DNA of 64,000 nt from Perilla frutescens (GCA_026008535.1 BRKX01000002.1:74669380-74733379); one strand, 5' to 3'; shown: positions 1 through 12,754, numbered from the stretch's first letter. The notes: generated by a model not told the origin, from the letters alone. Program-made: numbers and translations.

Positions 1-969
1 ATGGGACCAAAAGTGAAACCGTCGGGACCAGAAACGGAATACTCCATGTCCTGTGGGACCAAAATCGAAAATTTCTCTATAATCGTTGTATATAATCTTA
101 TATCAGGTGAATATTTTAGTATTAAAAGTAATATTTTTTCAATTTTAAAAAAAATTAATAATAATTACTAAAATATCAATAATTACATACATATACATAC
201 ATATGTGTGTGTGTGTGTGTCTAATGTACACAAAATCCGCCCTAAATTACTAATATTTGTACCACTACTTGGACTACTTAATTAATTGGAGGAATCAAAC
301 CTTGATATCTTCAAATTAAATGGTTCATTTCCACTTCTCCATTATCATTGTATGACAATATGAGTGCATATTCATGAACAACACTGATATCACTTATATA
401 AATGCACTAAATGAAAGTTTCAATATAATAAAATATTGATTGATTGATTTATTTATTTATTTTTTTACAATTGAAGATATAGGAATTTGAAAAGGGTATA
501 TATGGTGTACATTCTTATTCAACCCATTCCCAGTTTCACCAAAATCTGTAAAAATATAATATAAATGTGCCAAGGAATGCCTTCCAACATTGCAAGTTTT
601 TTAGTGCTAGCTTGACACGGATGAGATCATCTATTCAACCTATATTCGACTAACATATATATATATATATTTATTAGTTTAACAATATACATTATAAAAA
701 TAAAAATTAGTTATTACTTAAATGACTTAGTCCAATTTAAAGAATTATAAATCATAATTATAAAAATAATAAATATTAATTAAAAATTAAATATAAGCCT
801 TAGTTGGATGATATAAATTCAAATTAACAATTGTAAATTAAACTATAGTATAAGAAATTAAAATTGGCGAAAAAGGAAGAAAAATTAATAAATATTATAA
901 TGAAATACAAGATGAAATACAGAATGTGGAATGGAGAAGTATTCTACCAATTTTTTTGAAGAGAAATAT

Positions 970-1155
970 TCACAATATATATCGCATAACAAAAAAATTG
1001 GTAGAATACTTTTAATTATGTGTGAAACTCATGACATATATTTCATTGAATTTTATGTTTAAGTGATACTTTTAATTTTATGTTTGATACAAGACTCACA
1101 CTATATATCGCATATCAAATTATGTGTGAAACTCATGACATATATGTCATTGAAT
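970..1155. repeat. Imperfect direct duplication (two units)
   Basis: Two related units lie at about 970-1050 and 1096-1155. Both contain ATATATCGCATA followed by TTATGTGTGAAACTCATGAC and then TCATTGAAT. The first unit carries roughly 20 extra bases (containing ATTGGTAGAATAC) that the second lacks. No flanking duplication or coding content was seen. Confidence 0.6.
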
Positions 1156-1810
1156 AGAGTGTGTGTGTGCATATATAATGGCAATAAATGCTACATATAG
1201 ATAACTAGAAGCTACCTGGAAGCTAGCTCTGGCATACAACTATTAAATTATGTTAGTTATTTAATTATTTCGCCTTTAGAGCTTAAGGCTACATCAGTTT
1301 TTTTAAAATTGATAAGCACACTAACCCTAATTTCTCTAGTCTCAGTATATATGCATGCTTCAGATTTCTTCAAACCCAAGAAGGATTCTTTTTTATAGAG
1401 AAAAACCCAAGATGGATATTGTTTCTGACTTTAATTTCCTAGCTATATATATATATATAGAATGAGAGAATATTATATATATATATGTATGTGTATGTAT
1501 GTATAATATATTCACACCCATACATAACTAACAGGCACAGTATTGTTTTTTGATTAAGGTTATGGATTTGATGAATTAAATCATTAGTAAATTTCATTTT
1601 AAACTATTTTTATAATTAATAGTTCATCGATCTAATTAGTCTTTGAATTGTTGCTGTAAGATTTTAGCTAATTAAATGAGAACTTCTCTCTTAATTTCTA
1701 CTCCTGAAATTTCTTATTAAATTTACTCCTCATTAGGAATTGTTGCTGTAAGATTTTAGCTAATTCAAATATACTAATTTTAAGTTTCCGATGTTTATCT
1801 ATGATTGAAG

Positions 1811-1841
<31 letters not shown>
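1811..1841. repeat. (CT)n microsatellite
   Basis: An almost uninterrupted CT run of about 30 bases. Confidence 0.9.
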
Positions 1842-1844
<3 letters not shown>

Positions 1845-2107
1845 AGCAACTAGCAAAGACAATAAATTACTGATATTATGCTAAGTTGATGGAATGTTTT
1901 GTTATTAATTAGTGCCTAAAATTACATTTAACGGTTGGCATTAATTCGTAGGCATATTCACGCCCATCAATGGTTGTTGATGTTTTCTTTTTTTGAGCCC
2001 CAAATTCCCAACCACTACATCACTCGACAGTTTCATCAACTAGACTGATGTGATTGAACTATTTTTTTTATTGAGAATTAACCACGTTAATTTTCTCAAT
2101 ACATACG

Positions 2108-2143
<36 letters not shown>

Positions 2144-2285
2144 GAAAGAAAGAAATAAAATGAAGATTAAATTAAGATAGAGATGGAATAAATCATATAT
2201 ATCGAAGATTTCATGGGGACATCATATATATCTTTTCACCCACTAATCACTCAAACGTACTGTGTATTTTCTAGTACAATATATG

Positions 2286-2286
<1 letters not shown>

Positions 2287-2326
<40 letters not shown>
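2287..2326. repeat. Compound (TA)n(TG)n microsatellite
   Basis: TA dinucleotides pass directly into TG dinucleotides. The same TA-to-TG compound type recurs near 11048-11101 and at 18033-18076. Confidence 0.9.
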
Positions 2327-3016
2327 ATATGATCATCACCATACCCTATCCCTATGTCTGCATCAAAAATATTAATTGATCAAGAAATTAAATCATCAAG
2401 CTAGAATTGGTCAAACTTTCTCACACATGGCTCCAAGTAATGATTCTACCTAAGCAATAAACAAATGAATTGAGATACCTAGATTGCCATTCCATATTTT
2501 ATTTAATACCTATTATTACATATTCTATTCATATATAGCTATAGCCTTTTTTGTTTGGCTTGATCTCCAATATCTCTCCTTCTGCATTAGGTAGTTAGTC
2601 TCTTCAATTCAGAATTTTTTTGATACTGGTAAACATATGCCATGGAAATACTACTGTAACTATTGCTTCAAATTAAGGTTGTCATTTGTCAAAGATGAGG
2701 GAAATCTAATCATTAATAAACGCCCACTTTTTGGAAATGATAGATTTTCACATGTATATATATATCAGTAGGAATTGGAGTAGCCATGGCTGCAGATATA
2801 CATATACATATATATATATATATATCATGGTGTGTGTTTTTTCTTCAATTCTTCTTTCCATTCAACTCCATTTTTACCTACCTCTTCCACGTAATATATT
2901 TATCATTTCTTACATTTTCAGATTTCTTGGTTCATTCCCAGCTAGCCATTCTTGAATTATTTTTCCTATTTTGTTTTATTCATGTGACAGAAATATTCAC
3001 TTTTTAATAAAAGATT

Positions 3017-3275
3017 ATGCCTCAAATTAAAGAAACTGAGTATATGCAAGAAATGATCAATGAGGAGGATTTTGAATCATCTGCATCATCGAGGTAAGTG
3101 AATGTGATCGTTCAATCATATTTATGACAAAAAAAAACTAATTTTTTTTTATTTATGAATTAATATTTTACTTGACTATATATTATACATGTATTGTTAC
3201 AGTAATAAACAAAATAAAATCCCTTCATGATATATCCAACACAGGATTCAGGACAGAGATTACTCCACCTCATAA
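3017..3275 (+). other. Possible two-exon micro-ORF (unproven)
   Basis: An ATG at 3017 opens a 25-codon acidic frame (MPQIKETEYM at its start) that runs into a consensus donor, GAG|GTAAGTG, at 3093/3094. An acceptor ending CAACACAG at 3244 would join it to nine more codons ending IQDRDYSTS and a TAA at 3273-3275, giving a 35-aa product. An alternative acceptor lies at the earlier TTACAG. I do not recognise the peptide. It may be part of a non-coding transcript or pure chance. Confidence 0.15.
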
Positions 3276-5869
3276 AACTGAGGTTGCTATTTATTTATTT
3301 TTGTTAATTTGTGAGCGATTTTGGCTTAATTAGGATCACACAGTCTTTTTTTTATTGCTGCTTCTCCATATAAAGATCGAATTGAATGTGACACCAATAT
3401 ACTAACTATATATGCATAAGAAGAAATAAATTCCAAGATTATAATCTTGAAAATGCAATGAAAATACACTAGCTGATCGAATGAAGATATTTTCAATTCA
3501 CACTCAACCACTCACTAGTCACTACTGCTGGGCACAAGTAATTGAGTGGACATAGTTTTCCCACTAATATAACTCATTAATGCTACCACCATATTCACAC
3601 ACACACACACACACATATATATACATATTTCTTACAGTAAAATCCAAACAGGAACCTCAGAAATTGCTAGCTGTTCTTCACATGTTATGTTTTTCTCAAG
3701 AATTAAATAATTGTAGACAGAAATGGATATAATATCCTAAATTTGAGTGATGGGTTTAATTTATATATACATGCATTTGCTGAATAATATAAGATTTTTC
3801 CAAATAAACCTGCAGTGCTCATGAGCTAGGGAAGTTTAAGATTTAATTATAGAGTCCCTTTTTAATTAAGAGTTCTAGTTTGGCAATGTTAATGTATATA
3901 ATATTACACTATTATTGTAACATTTAATAACCTAGTATCATATTCAGTAGGTTTGATCAAATGTCGGTTTTGCATGGAATTAAAGCAACAATAATAACAT
4001 AGTATATAGTTTGGTGGAAAAGTGTCTGTGCCAAACTTATGCTAGGGTTCAATTCAGCATGTGATCATCAGTCACGTTTAATAATTGAAAACCATGATCC
4101 ACCCTGTCCACATCAAAATTATATATTTCTTGATAATTATAATAATTAATATGCATTTAGAGGGTTTGCAAAGGAATCAAGCCTCTTGACCTAATTTGGA
4201 GTGTATTATTTTTTCATGAAGATGAATCCCCTAAGTTTCAAATTCTTAGAAGAATTAACAGTTATATATGTGTGTGTATATATATAATATGATATGGGAT
4301 TCCAAACAAAGTGAAATAATTTCTAATAAAATACATATACCTCTAGCAATTATATATATGTGCATCATGCACTTTGTAGAAAGTAGTAAAACAAAATCCT
4401 CCTGAAACACAAGAATACTAAGTTTTAGAAAACAAGTCTTACATATTTGTGATGATAATGAAACAACTTTGTTCTTTATAAAAGATTTATGATTTGAGCT
4501 TGACATCTTCCTAGCCTGAACAATAACACTAAATAAATTTTGAAGGAAATGAAGATAAAGATTAGCACATTAATTACCAGCAGAAAACAAGGTTTATTAA
4601 TCTATATATTCATGTCCATATATGAAGAAGAATTGAAAGTTGAAGAAAAATATATTTCTTCTCTACAGAGCCAGCCCAAAAAAAAAACATCATCTTCTCA
4701 GACCTTAAAGATCATGAATCCAAATTAAAGGGCATCTGCATAAGTAATCTAGAAATTAGAATTAATAACCAATTTGATATGTTCATGCATGGTATTGATA
4801 TGACTGATGTGCTTTTCTTAACAAAATTCTCTTCGATTTAATGTAGTTTTGAAGAACTTAATTTATTGAAGTAATTAGTGAAATCCCATTCTGTATGATA
4901 TGCAGGCTTAATTAGAGTAAAGATGGACAGGAAAAAACTGATTATCAACATAAAAACATTTGCCCTAATTAACTGCAGATTCAAACTACCATCATATTTG
5001 AACTTTTAATTTATTACTAGTCCTAATTAACTGCAGGAAGACAGACAAGAGTAACGAGACTAGCAATAGCATTCATTGGAGATAAAATTTAATTTCTTAG
5101 CCTAGATATATATTCAGCTTATCTCACTCTAACAGATGAATTATCAACACTAACAAAATGGGAAATTGTAAAATTTGGGGTCATAATCATCTACTCGGTT
5201 CTTAACCTCGGAATAATAATACTAATACCCAGAGTTTCTTACATTCTTAATTACTTGACATGACAATTACATTAATAGAATCTGTTATGGTGCATGCATG
5301 TATCAATTCCCTTGATCTTCTTTTAACTGATCAACATTCTGCTTTCTGTTAAGTTGGATTTGAAGTTTGATAAGCATCGGTTTGATGTTACATTTTGATC
5401 ATCATATATCTACTCTTGAAATAACAAAAAAAGTTTAGGAAAACAATATATATAGTTTAAAAGACACATTAAAAGCCTGCATCAAATTCAGAAATTTTGA
5501 TGAAGACAACTTAATTAATGGAAAAGATCCATTGAGCATTGACTGTTGAGTTCAACCTATGCAACATGGTTAACGAAGCAGAGATGCAGACAGATATATA
5601 AAATTTCATGGATGCAAAACATTTAACAACCAATTAATTAAGTTCAAAGACAAAATATATTACATCAGTTGAAGTTTGGAGTAATATTGCTGAAGAACAA
5701 AGTAGCAGAAACTTACATTCTTTAAACAACAAAATGAGCAACATTAGTCCTGTGGATTCCAAAAGCTTTCCTATATGTTTGAATTGCTGCAGAGACAAGA
5801 ATAATAGAAAAAAGAAATCAGTTTTGATTTGAACACACCCCTCATCAAATTAATCCACATATATATAAA

Positions 5870-6940
5870 TTACCTATTGATGAACCTGTGCTGATCGAAA
5901 ATGGCATGCAAGTTGGATTGTGAGGAGAAGCCAAAAACATCCCAATTCTCACTGGAATAATTAGCAGATGATGGGATCATGTGGTTTGAATTCAAGTCTC
6001 TGGAGAAAACAAGATTTTGCTGAAACCCCAAAACCGAAGAAGAAGGGTTCTTGGACTTGCGTTTGATGAAAATTGATTCTTCGATTAGGTCACCTTCATT
6101 GCTCAAGGGAAGATGATGAGGAAATCCAGCCCTCGTAGTCGTAGTAGTAGCCGTAGTCGTCTTACCAGCACCTGCAGCAGATAATTGCAAAAACTCAAGC
6201 TCATTAACGTTCAAATCAGAAGCATTGTGAGTGGTAGCTCCTCCACCTCCACCTCCACCTCCACCGAGCTGCTTGAAGCACATTTTCTCTAGAGTTCTCT
6301 CTCTAGCCCTCGCCCTCGCCTTCGCCCTCGACTCTTTCGCCTGCTGCTGCTGCTGCTGGTGTGGCTCCTTCCCTGCACCTGCTTTGTTATGCCTCCTCCT
6401 CCAATCAGCTGATCCACCTTCAAAGTCGAGCTGCTCGCATTGATCATCAGATGGGGAAGAGCCACTCGCTGTATCCTTCTGTTTAGTCTGCTGCAGCAGC
6501 TCTTCAATGGCTTCCTTGGATTTGGTGAGCAGCCAATCAAGGGTTTTACTGGGCTTGTCGAAGCCCAGCATTTCTTGAAGATCGAAGAATTTTCTCGCAA
6601 TGCCGATGGAGAGCCTAACTCTCCGATCCCTCGGTCCCTGCGCAGTGTGTATCTTGCTGTGTCGATCTTTCTTCGCCGCCGCCGCCGCCGCTTTTGGCTC
6701 GTGATGAACCACACCAGAAGAAGAACAAGGCTGACCTCCTCCGTTTAGGCCACCGCCGTTGTTGAAAAATGTAGCGTTATTGTCCAAATAAACACCGGGA
6801 TGTTGTTGTTGTTGTTGATGATGATGATGTTGCTGCTGTTGATGAAGCAAGACATCGACGCCGTCGAGGTCGAAAACAGACGTAGTTGGGCGAGGATGAT
6901 GATGAGAGGAAGGGATGAGGTAAGTGTTCCTGCTGAACAT
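5870..6940 (-). CDS. CYC-like: CYCLOIDEA/TB1-class TCP transcription factor
   Basis: This 356-aa protein is a class II (CYC/TB1) TCP factor. In the family, such nuclear DNA-binding proteins control floral asymmetry or axillary branching by acting on cell proliferation. The TCP bHLH-like domain lies at about residues 90-149: a basic stretch with KKDRHSKI and GPRDRRVRLS, then helix-loop-helix with GIARKFFDLQEMLGFDKPSK and DWLLTKSK. The arginine-rich R domain is at about 202-219 (KESRAKARARARER). The start MFSRNTYL and the end DQHRFINR match the conserved termini I know from asterid CYC proteins, so the CYC2 clade is likely but not proven. Low-complexity runs are abundant: Q/H at 34-47, A at 84-89, Q at 195-200, G at 226-234 and T at 261-269. 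The coding region has no intron. The first Met is chosen because it gives the family-typical N-terminus. Confidence 0.93.
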   Translation of the reverse strand: MFSRNTYLIPSSHHHPRPTTSVFDLDGVDVLLHQQQQHHHHQQQQQHPGVYLDNNATFFNNGGGLNGGGQPCSSSGVVHHEPKAAAAAAKKDRHSKIHTAQGPRDRRVRLSIGIARKFFDLQEMLGFDKPSKTLDWLLTKSKEAIEELLQQTKQKDTASGSSPSDDQCEQLDFEGGSADWRRRHNKAGAGKEPHQQQQQQAKESRAKARARARERTLEKMCFKQLGGGGGGGGGATTHNASDLNVNELEFLQLSAAGAGKTTTATTTTTRAGFPHHLPLSNEGDLIEESIFIKRKSKNPSSSVLGFQQNLVFSRDLNSNHMIPSSANYSSENWDVFGFSSQSNLHAIFDQHRFINR

Positions 6941-7429
6941 TTTGGATTGGACTTTGATGAAATGAAATGCTGCTGAAACCCTACTGTTCTACATAAAGCA
7001 TGAACAAGAACTGCTGGAAACCCTCATATTTGATAGAATCAAGCATTTATTTCAGCAATCAACCTGGAAAAGATTTCTGTACTAGGCCGAAATGGAGGCT
7101 TATTAACCGCAGAGGAAAGGGATGTTCATCAGGGTAATAACTACTTCTATCAGGTTTATTTATTGAACTACTCAGATTTATAAAATAAAATAAAAATAAA
7201 ACTGGTCTTTTTTCTTGATATTTACATGGAAAGTTTGGGGGCCATAGACATAGTTGTGGGTGAAAATTGGAGGAAGATAATAATGAATAATTAGATATTT
7301 CTGCAGTAACTTTGAATTTCTCTTTCAACTACGTTATATCCGAGTACAACTAGCTGTTGATCGATGTGCATTTTGTCTATAATTAATTAGCAAAACCAAA
7401 AAATCTTGACTCTTGACTATACATGTATG

Positions 7430-7464
<35 letters not shown>

Positions 7465-7527
7465 GTACATGTATGTATGCACACAACATCACAACTTCTT
7501 ATAAGCTAGGTGCAGTAGTTTTGCTAC

Positions 7528-7539
7528 AGTGGATCCACT
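7528..7539. other. 12-bp perfect palindrome upstream of TCP gene
   Basis: AGTGGATCCACT is a perfect palindrome. It sits in a longer imperfect one, with TTTTGCTAC on one side and GCTACAGAAAA on the other. It lies about 590 bp upstream of the TCP start codon. No role is established. Confidence 0.3.
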
Positions 7540-8503
7540 TCAGCTACAGAAAAATCTGACCAAGATAATGATATTCTTTTCAATGCACACTGAAAGCCAC
7601 TATACATAATGTACATATATACTACAACATATATCAGAGAGGAAAATGACACACATTTTGGGAATGATGGAAAATGACAAATACTCACTTCAATTTGGAA
7701 AGTGATATGATTATTAATCTTCAGTCCATTTGATCATCATAAAACCTAACATTTAGACATATAATTCTAATATATTATAAGTGTTACGTTAATATATAAT
7801 AATATATATTAAATATTAATTAATAGCAAACTTAATTAATGCTCTCTCTCTCTCTCTGTTTGCTGCAAGAAGGGCTAGGGCCGTGAGCTTTTTGTAGGGG
7901 TATGACTTGTGAGTGACCATTGCATGTGTGGGAGGGAAAAAAAATAAGTAAATAAAAAGCTGTGTGATTTAAAACACAAAATTTTTTAGTATCTCTAAAT
8001 TAAAACGTACGTACCTTTGTCTATCACCCTACGCAATCGACAAATCTTGGTTCATTTCTTGAGCTTTTTGGAAGGGCCCCATCGATTTCGTGTCCTGTTA
8101 AGCACATAATAACTCTGAAAAGAAGAAAACAAAAAAAGAAAAAAAGAGAGAAGAAGAAAAATCACCATTTCCGGCAGGTTTCTAAGCAATCTAGATAGAG
8201 AATTCTCCTTTTTGCCACTCGTAAAGTTGCCTTTCAATTTCTTCTGAGTGGGAACTTGCAGTCTTTCTTTTGAGATCCCTTAAGCAAGCTAGATCTCTCT
8301 GTATATAGGTGTGTGTGTGTGTGTGTTTTTCAGGGAAATTGGAAACCCTATTTCTCGAAAGGGAAATTTCGATGCCCTAATCTTGAGCTACAGGGTTTAT
8401 GTTATGTTTGTTTGTTCAAGTTGGGTAAAAAAAAATTGAACTGCAATAGACTGGTCTTGACTCTTGATGAGTATTATTTGCTACTGATCTAACTTTTTGC
8501 AGA

Positions 8504-8570
8504 TGCATATTAGTGTGAAACTGGACTGTATCAGAAGCTTCAAGTGCAGTAGGATGGCAATTCAGTCATG
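8504..8570 (+). other. Candidate internal exon of an unidentified transcript
   Basis: A 67-base segment is bounded by a polypyrimidine-GCAG acceptor (CTTTTTGCAG) and a consensus donor (CATG|GTAAGTGG). It opens with an ATG and keeps one frame open (MHISVKLDCI...). Further acceptor-like (GTTTTTCAG near 8330) and donor-like (GAG|GTAAAC near 8809) sites suggest a spliced transcript diverging from the TCP gene. I recognise no protein or microRNA in it. This is a suggestion only. Confidence 0.2.
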
Positions 8571-9546
8571 GTAAGTGGGAAGGCCCTCTCTCTCTCTCTC
8601 TCTCTCTTGTATATATGTATACATTTATGTATATATGTACGTATAAGTTCAGATGCTAGTACAGAATAAGAGAAACCCTAACATAAGGAACTGGAGCTAT
8701 ATGCACAAAATTAGTTTCAGGCTTAATTTCCAGTAATTAACTTTCTTTCTAGAAACATAATCAAGAAGAAAAGACCTTGAAATTTTATTAATTCTTTCAT
8801 TCCATGAGGTAAACTTGTGGCAGAGTTGCTTCTGGTTCATTTCAGTCTCTGTGTGGCACTTGATGTGTTAAAACAAAACCAAAAAAAAAAAAGGAAGGGA
8901 AGGGAAGGGAAGAAGTGTACGTTTATATTTGTTTAATGTTTTGCTATTGATATACTGTTTTCTTGATTTTCTTAATTCTTTTTTTTTTATTGAGAAAATT
9001 GATTTCCGTAATTCTGATATACGCTGGTATAAATTATTACTTATTAACTCAAATTCCTATTAACAGTGAAATTGCATAGTAATTCTAGTAAAGCCCTTTT
9101 GACAAATTGATTGGAATATTTAGTTTTATTTTCTCCAATTTGTAGGTACAATTTTATCTAAACTAGTAATTTTATTTTATTTTTGGAGAGAAATCTAAAC
9201 TAGTATTTACTACTTGAATAATAATTCATTGTTATTTAAATACATGTCCCATTAGAATACACGATCCTTATCCAAAGTCCAAACTACTATTTTAATTTTA
9301 TTTCACAAAAAGTGTCATTCTACAAATTCAAGACAGAAAATTTACATTTGTCTCACATTTGCCCCCATTTAATGCATTCAAATGTATATAGTTAACTCAC
9401 TTAATGTATTCACATAAGGGTATATTAAATAAGTTAATTAATTTATTAATTTATGTGCATTCATCCAAAGTATTGACATTTAAATAGAAATGGAGTGAGT
9501 ATACACATATTTTCCAACTGCACAATATTACACCCTTCGAAGATAT

Positions 9547-9549
<3 letters not shown>

Positions 9550-9589
<40 letters not shown>
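9550..9589. repeat. (AT)n microsatellite
   Basis: An uninterrupted AT run of about 40 bases. Confidence 0.9.
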
Positions 9590-9596
<7 letters not shown>

Positions 9597-10139
9597 ATGT
9601 ATATACGTATATGTGTGTAGGTTGCAGGTCATGTGCCTGGTAGGGTGGTACTCATGAATTTTAGCACTCATGAATTTTAGCTGCAAAATGTGACACAAGT
9701 ATATCTAGTTCAACTCGATCTATTACAGAATCTCAATTTGCATAAATTTATATAAATATATATACCGTTCCACAAAATAAATTTGGACCTGTTCGACGTT
9801 TAGTGAAAAAGCGCGCACTTTACAGAATCATAATAAGTTATCATTTAACGTAACTTTGGAAAATATTGATCACTAACTAAGAATATTAATTCAAATTTGC
9901 TGGAGTAATCAATTAATTAATGAATGAAAAAAACAACTTATATATAGGTAGGCCCCTTTTTTTGCTGGTGCATCTTCAATTTAAAGTAGACTCACTTTTA
10001 CCTGCAGGATCCAAGAGTTACAATCAATTAGGGCAAAACCTGTGAAGAAGAAGGGTTTATTAGAGGGAGGGAGAAATATACACTGAAAATTAATGCTGAT
10101 AAAAAAAGAAAAAAGTGACATAAAATATAATATATACAT

Positions 10140-10173
<34 letters not shown>

Positions 10174-10402
10174 CTTTGATTCGATTGGCAAAGAGGCAGC
10201 TACATACAAGTCCCTTTCATTAACTTTTTTCCATTTCGACTGTTTAAGGGACATGATTTAACGTTAAAGGCATGCGAGAGTACAAATTTTAAAAGATAAG
10301 ACATGTTACATAATTCCACCAACACCAAATGCTGCAAATTAATTAATTAAACTATATATATATATATGCCGTCAGATACATTTAATTAATTAATTTCCAC
10401 AC

Positions 10403-10405
<3 letters not shown>

Positions 10406-10443
<38 letters not shown>
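10406..10443. repeat. (GA)n microsatellite
   Basis: An uninterrupted GA run of about 37 bases. Confidence 0.9.
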
Positions 10444-10445
<2 letters not shown>

Positions 10446-11049
10446 TGCATGCTTTTTTTTGGAGGATTGGAGTACATGCTTAATATATCCTGATTTTAAT
10501 TAATTATAGCGAGAGACAGCAATATTAATTAGCCTAATTTTTTGTTTTTATTTCTTGTATATATCTTCCTGGGCTCGATCAGTAAATTAAGGCCAATCTT
10601 ATGATCTATTCTTTATTCCATTTTAATATCTTATTTTTTTTATGCATACACCCGATCTGTGATATTGAGAAAATTCGAATCCATTTTAATATTTTATTTT
10701 AGTTTTATCATTACACCTGACATGAATAGATGTAATATCAAATTCAACACAGCGGCGGATCTTAAGTTCTAAATTGGAGGTACGATATATAGTTACAAAA
10801 AAATGTATGAATAAATATTCAGGATTTTTAGGCCGTTTTGTCTCCTTTTCTTTTTCTATACACAATTCATTGGGGTTTGAATTTTACAAGCATGGAATGG
10901 ATTTGATTTTGAATTGGGCTTGGACTTAGAAATTTAAAATCAATAATGATAATTTGAATTATAGATTTTAAAATTTAAAGAATACATGAACTCAAATTTT
11001 TAATTCAAACACAAACCCCTAATTTAATTATTGAAATTTTAGTTGGGCA

Positions 11050-11081
<32 letters not shown>

Positions 11082-11726
11082 ATGTGTGTGTGTGTGTGTG
11101 TATGAGCAACACTAAACATAAATAAGAAATCTAATTAATAATACACATACAAAAAATCAAAAATGAAAGAAAAAAAATCAACCAATTATTGTTTGTGCAC
11201 TTCTCAATTTAAAATCTTGATGTATTTTTTAAATTGTCATGTGTTGTATTTTGAAGACTTGAATAATTGTATTCCTATATTTTTATATATGTATGAGATT
11301 TAAAGATGAGTGAGATGGAGAATCACAAATTAATGATTAATTGGTTATTGTTAATATTATTACGGGTATGACTCACTATCTCTTTTTTGCGATAACATTA
11401 TTTACCATGTGTCAACTAAAGTACTCAATCACTATTTTTTTTTCATCTTTATGACCTTAGTTAATATTATCCAATAACAAAATAGATAATTATGCATATA
11501 TATATATATCATGTATATATACTAAAAAAATTGGGGGTACTCTTATATGGCTCCGCCACTTATTCACACTTGAGATTTTCTATTACAATCTCTGTGTTAC
11601 ACATATTTTTCTTCAGTTATATTTTTTTTATGATTTAATTTAATTTCAAAATTGTTGTTTAGGATTCACCCCTCCTAATTAGGATTTATGATTATTTTTT
11701 AGTATTTATAAATTTTATAGTGAAAC

Positions 11727-12372
11727 CAATGATGAAAATATCGTTATCGCACCAAATATCGCAACTTCAATTTTACGGATATATCGCAGGATATATCGAT
11801 ATTGCTGAAAATTGAAAAAAATGACAGAAATTATGTTAAAATCTTGGAAATTTTAAGAATTATTATAACATATTATTAAGCACAAATTCTAATCATAATT
11901 TTGATAGAATTGTATTTTGAAATCAAACATATAAATAATAAATTATATAAATAATGTCCGAGACAATACATTTGATAAAATAACATAATATGATATAAAA
12001 TAACTAAATAAACATTATAAAGTATAATGAATACCAAAATGATGATCTATGAGGTTCAAATATAGTAGATGGAATGGCATTTTGTTCTAAACAAGATTGG
12101 TATATGCACATGTGCTTGATATGTTTCTTGATTTCTTCCAACTGTTTCACTATGGATTGGATAATATCCACTGACCAAATTATTTTGTTGATGCACATTT
12201 TGACCAGCATGCATATTTTGAGTTGTCCATTCAAATTGTGAATTCTCATGTGTGTAACTAACTAATTAGTAAAAATATCATATGCTATTATATTTCTTCT
12301 TTTCGTCCTTTTAGGATTTTAATTTAATTTGTTCTTGAATAGATATAAACAGAAAGAATTCTCCTATGCTTT

Positions 12373-12409
<37 letters not shown>

Positions 12410-12746
12410 GTCCAACCATGAATATCATTAATCAAATTAATTGAAAATCATCAAAAAAAAAAAACAAATTTATAACTAAATTACAAATTTACAACTACAA
12501 GTAAAATATTTCATAAGATATAGTTACACATTAACTCATACAATATTTATGTCAATTTATAAATAAAAGAAAATTATAAATTTGCACACCCAATATATTA
12601 TAGAAATATAAATAAATATCGGGATATATTATGATATATTGTAATATATAGTGATATTTCATCGATACATGGGAAAAATACATTCTCCTCATTATCTGTA
12701 TCGCAATGTCAAAATTTGTGATATATTCACAATATTTTCATCCTTG
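11727..12746 (-). mobile_element. Non-autonomous hAT element, copy 1
   Basis: This 1,020-bp element is bounded by CAATGATGAAAATATCG on the left and the complement of CAAGGATGAAAATATTG on the right. It is flanked by a perfect 8-bp target duplication, AGTGAAAC, at 11719-11726 and 12747-12754. An 8-bp duplication with CA..TG-type inverted ends is the hAT hallmark. It is homologous to the element at 19584-20686 in the opposite orientation, including a remnant reading frame at about 12004-12249 (minus). It carries its own (TTA)n microsatellite at 12374-12408. No transposase catalytic region is present, so it would need transposase from elsewhere. Confidence 0.85.
12374..12408. repeat. (TTA)n microsatellite inside hAT copy 1
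   Basis: About eleven trinucleotide units. The sister element at 19584 lacks them, so the expansion followed copy separation. Confidence 0.85.
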
Positions 12747-12754
12747 AGTGAAAC

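Larger units (their letters stand above)
1..5869. other. Gene-free AT-rich region downstream of the TCP gene
   Basis: I see no convincing protein-coding gene here. All open frames are short, AT-rich and unlike any family I recognise. The stretch holds many TA, TG and CT microsatellites, a short duplicated segment near 970-1155, and a second short direct repeat (about 25 bp beginning attgttgctg) near 1647 and 1738. The part next to 5869 is presumably the 3' untranslated region of the minus-strand TCP gene. A GTAATT donor-like site directly follows the TCP stop codon, so a 3'UTR intron is possible, but I could not prove an acceptor. Confidence 0.6.
6941..11726. other. Intergenic: TCP upstream region and AT-rich spacer
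   Basis: This is the presumed promoter side of the TCP gene, followed by AT-rich spacer. No supported protein gene was found. It contains CT/TA microsatellites (7431-7464, 9550-9589), an AG run (10406-10443), a 12-bp palindrome at 7528-7539, GGGCCCC at 8074-8080 (one base from the class II TCP target GGNCCCNC), a candidate exon at 8504-8570, and a SINE-like fragment near 10636-10680. Confidence 0.55.

Noticed and set aside
1..120. GGGACCAAAA-type repeats considered as an LTR or non-LTR element end
   Set aside because: Only a fragment at the window edge; no LTR pair, primer site or coding region visible.
6231..6748. Open frames on both strands overlapping the TCP gene (poly-Pro, Arg-rich)
   Set aside because: Shadow frames of the GC-rich TCP coding sequence and its codon repeats.
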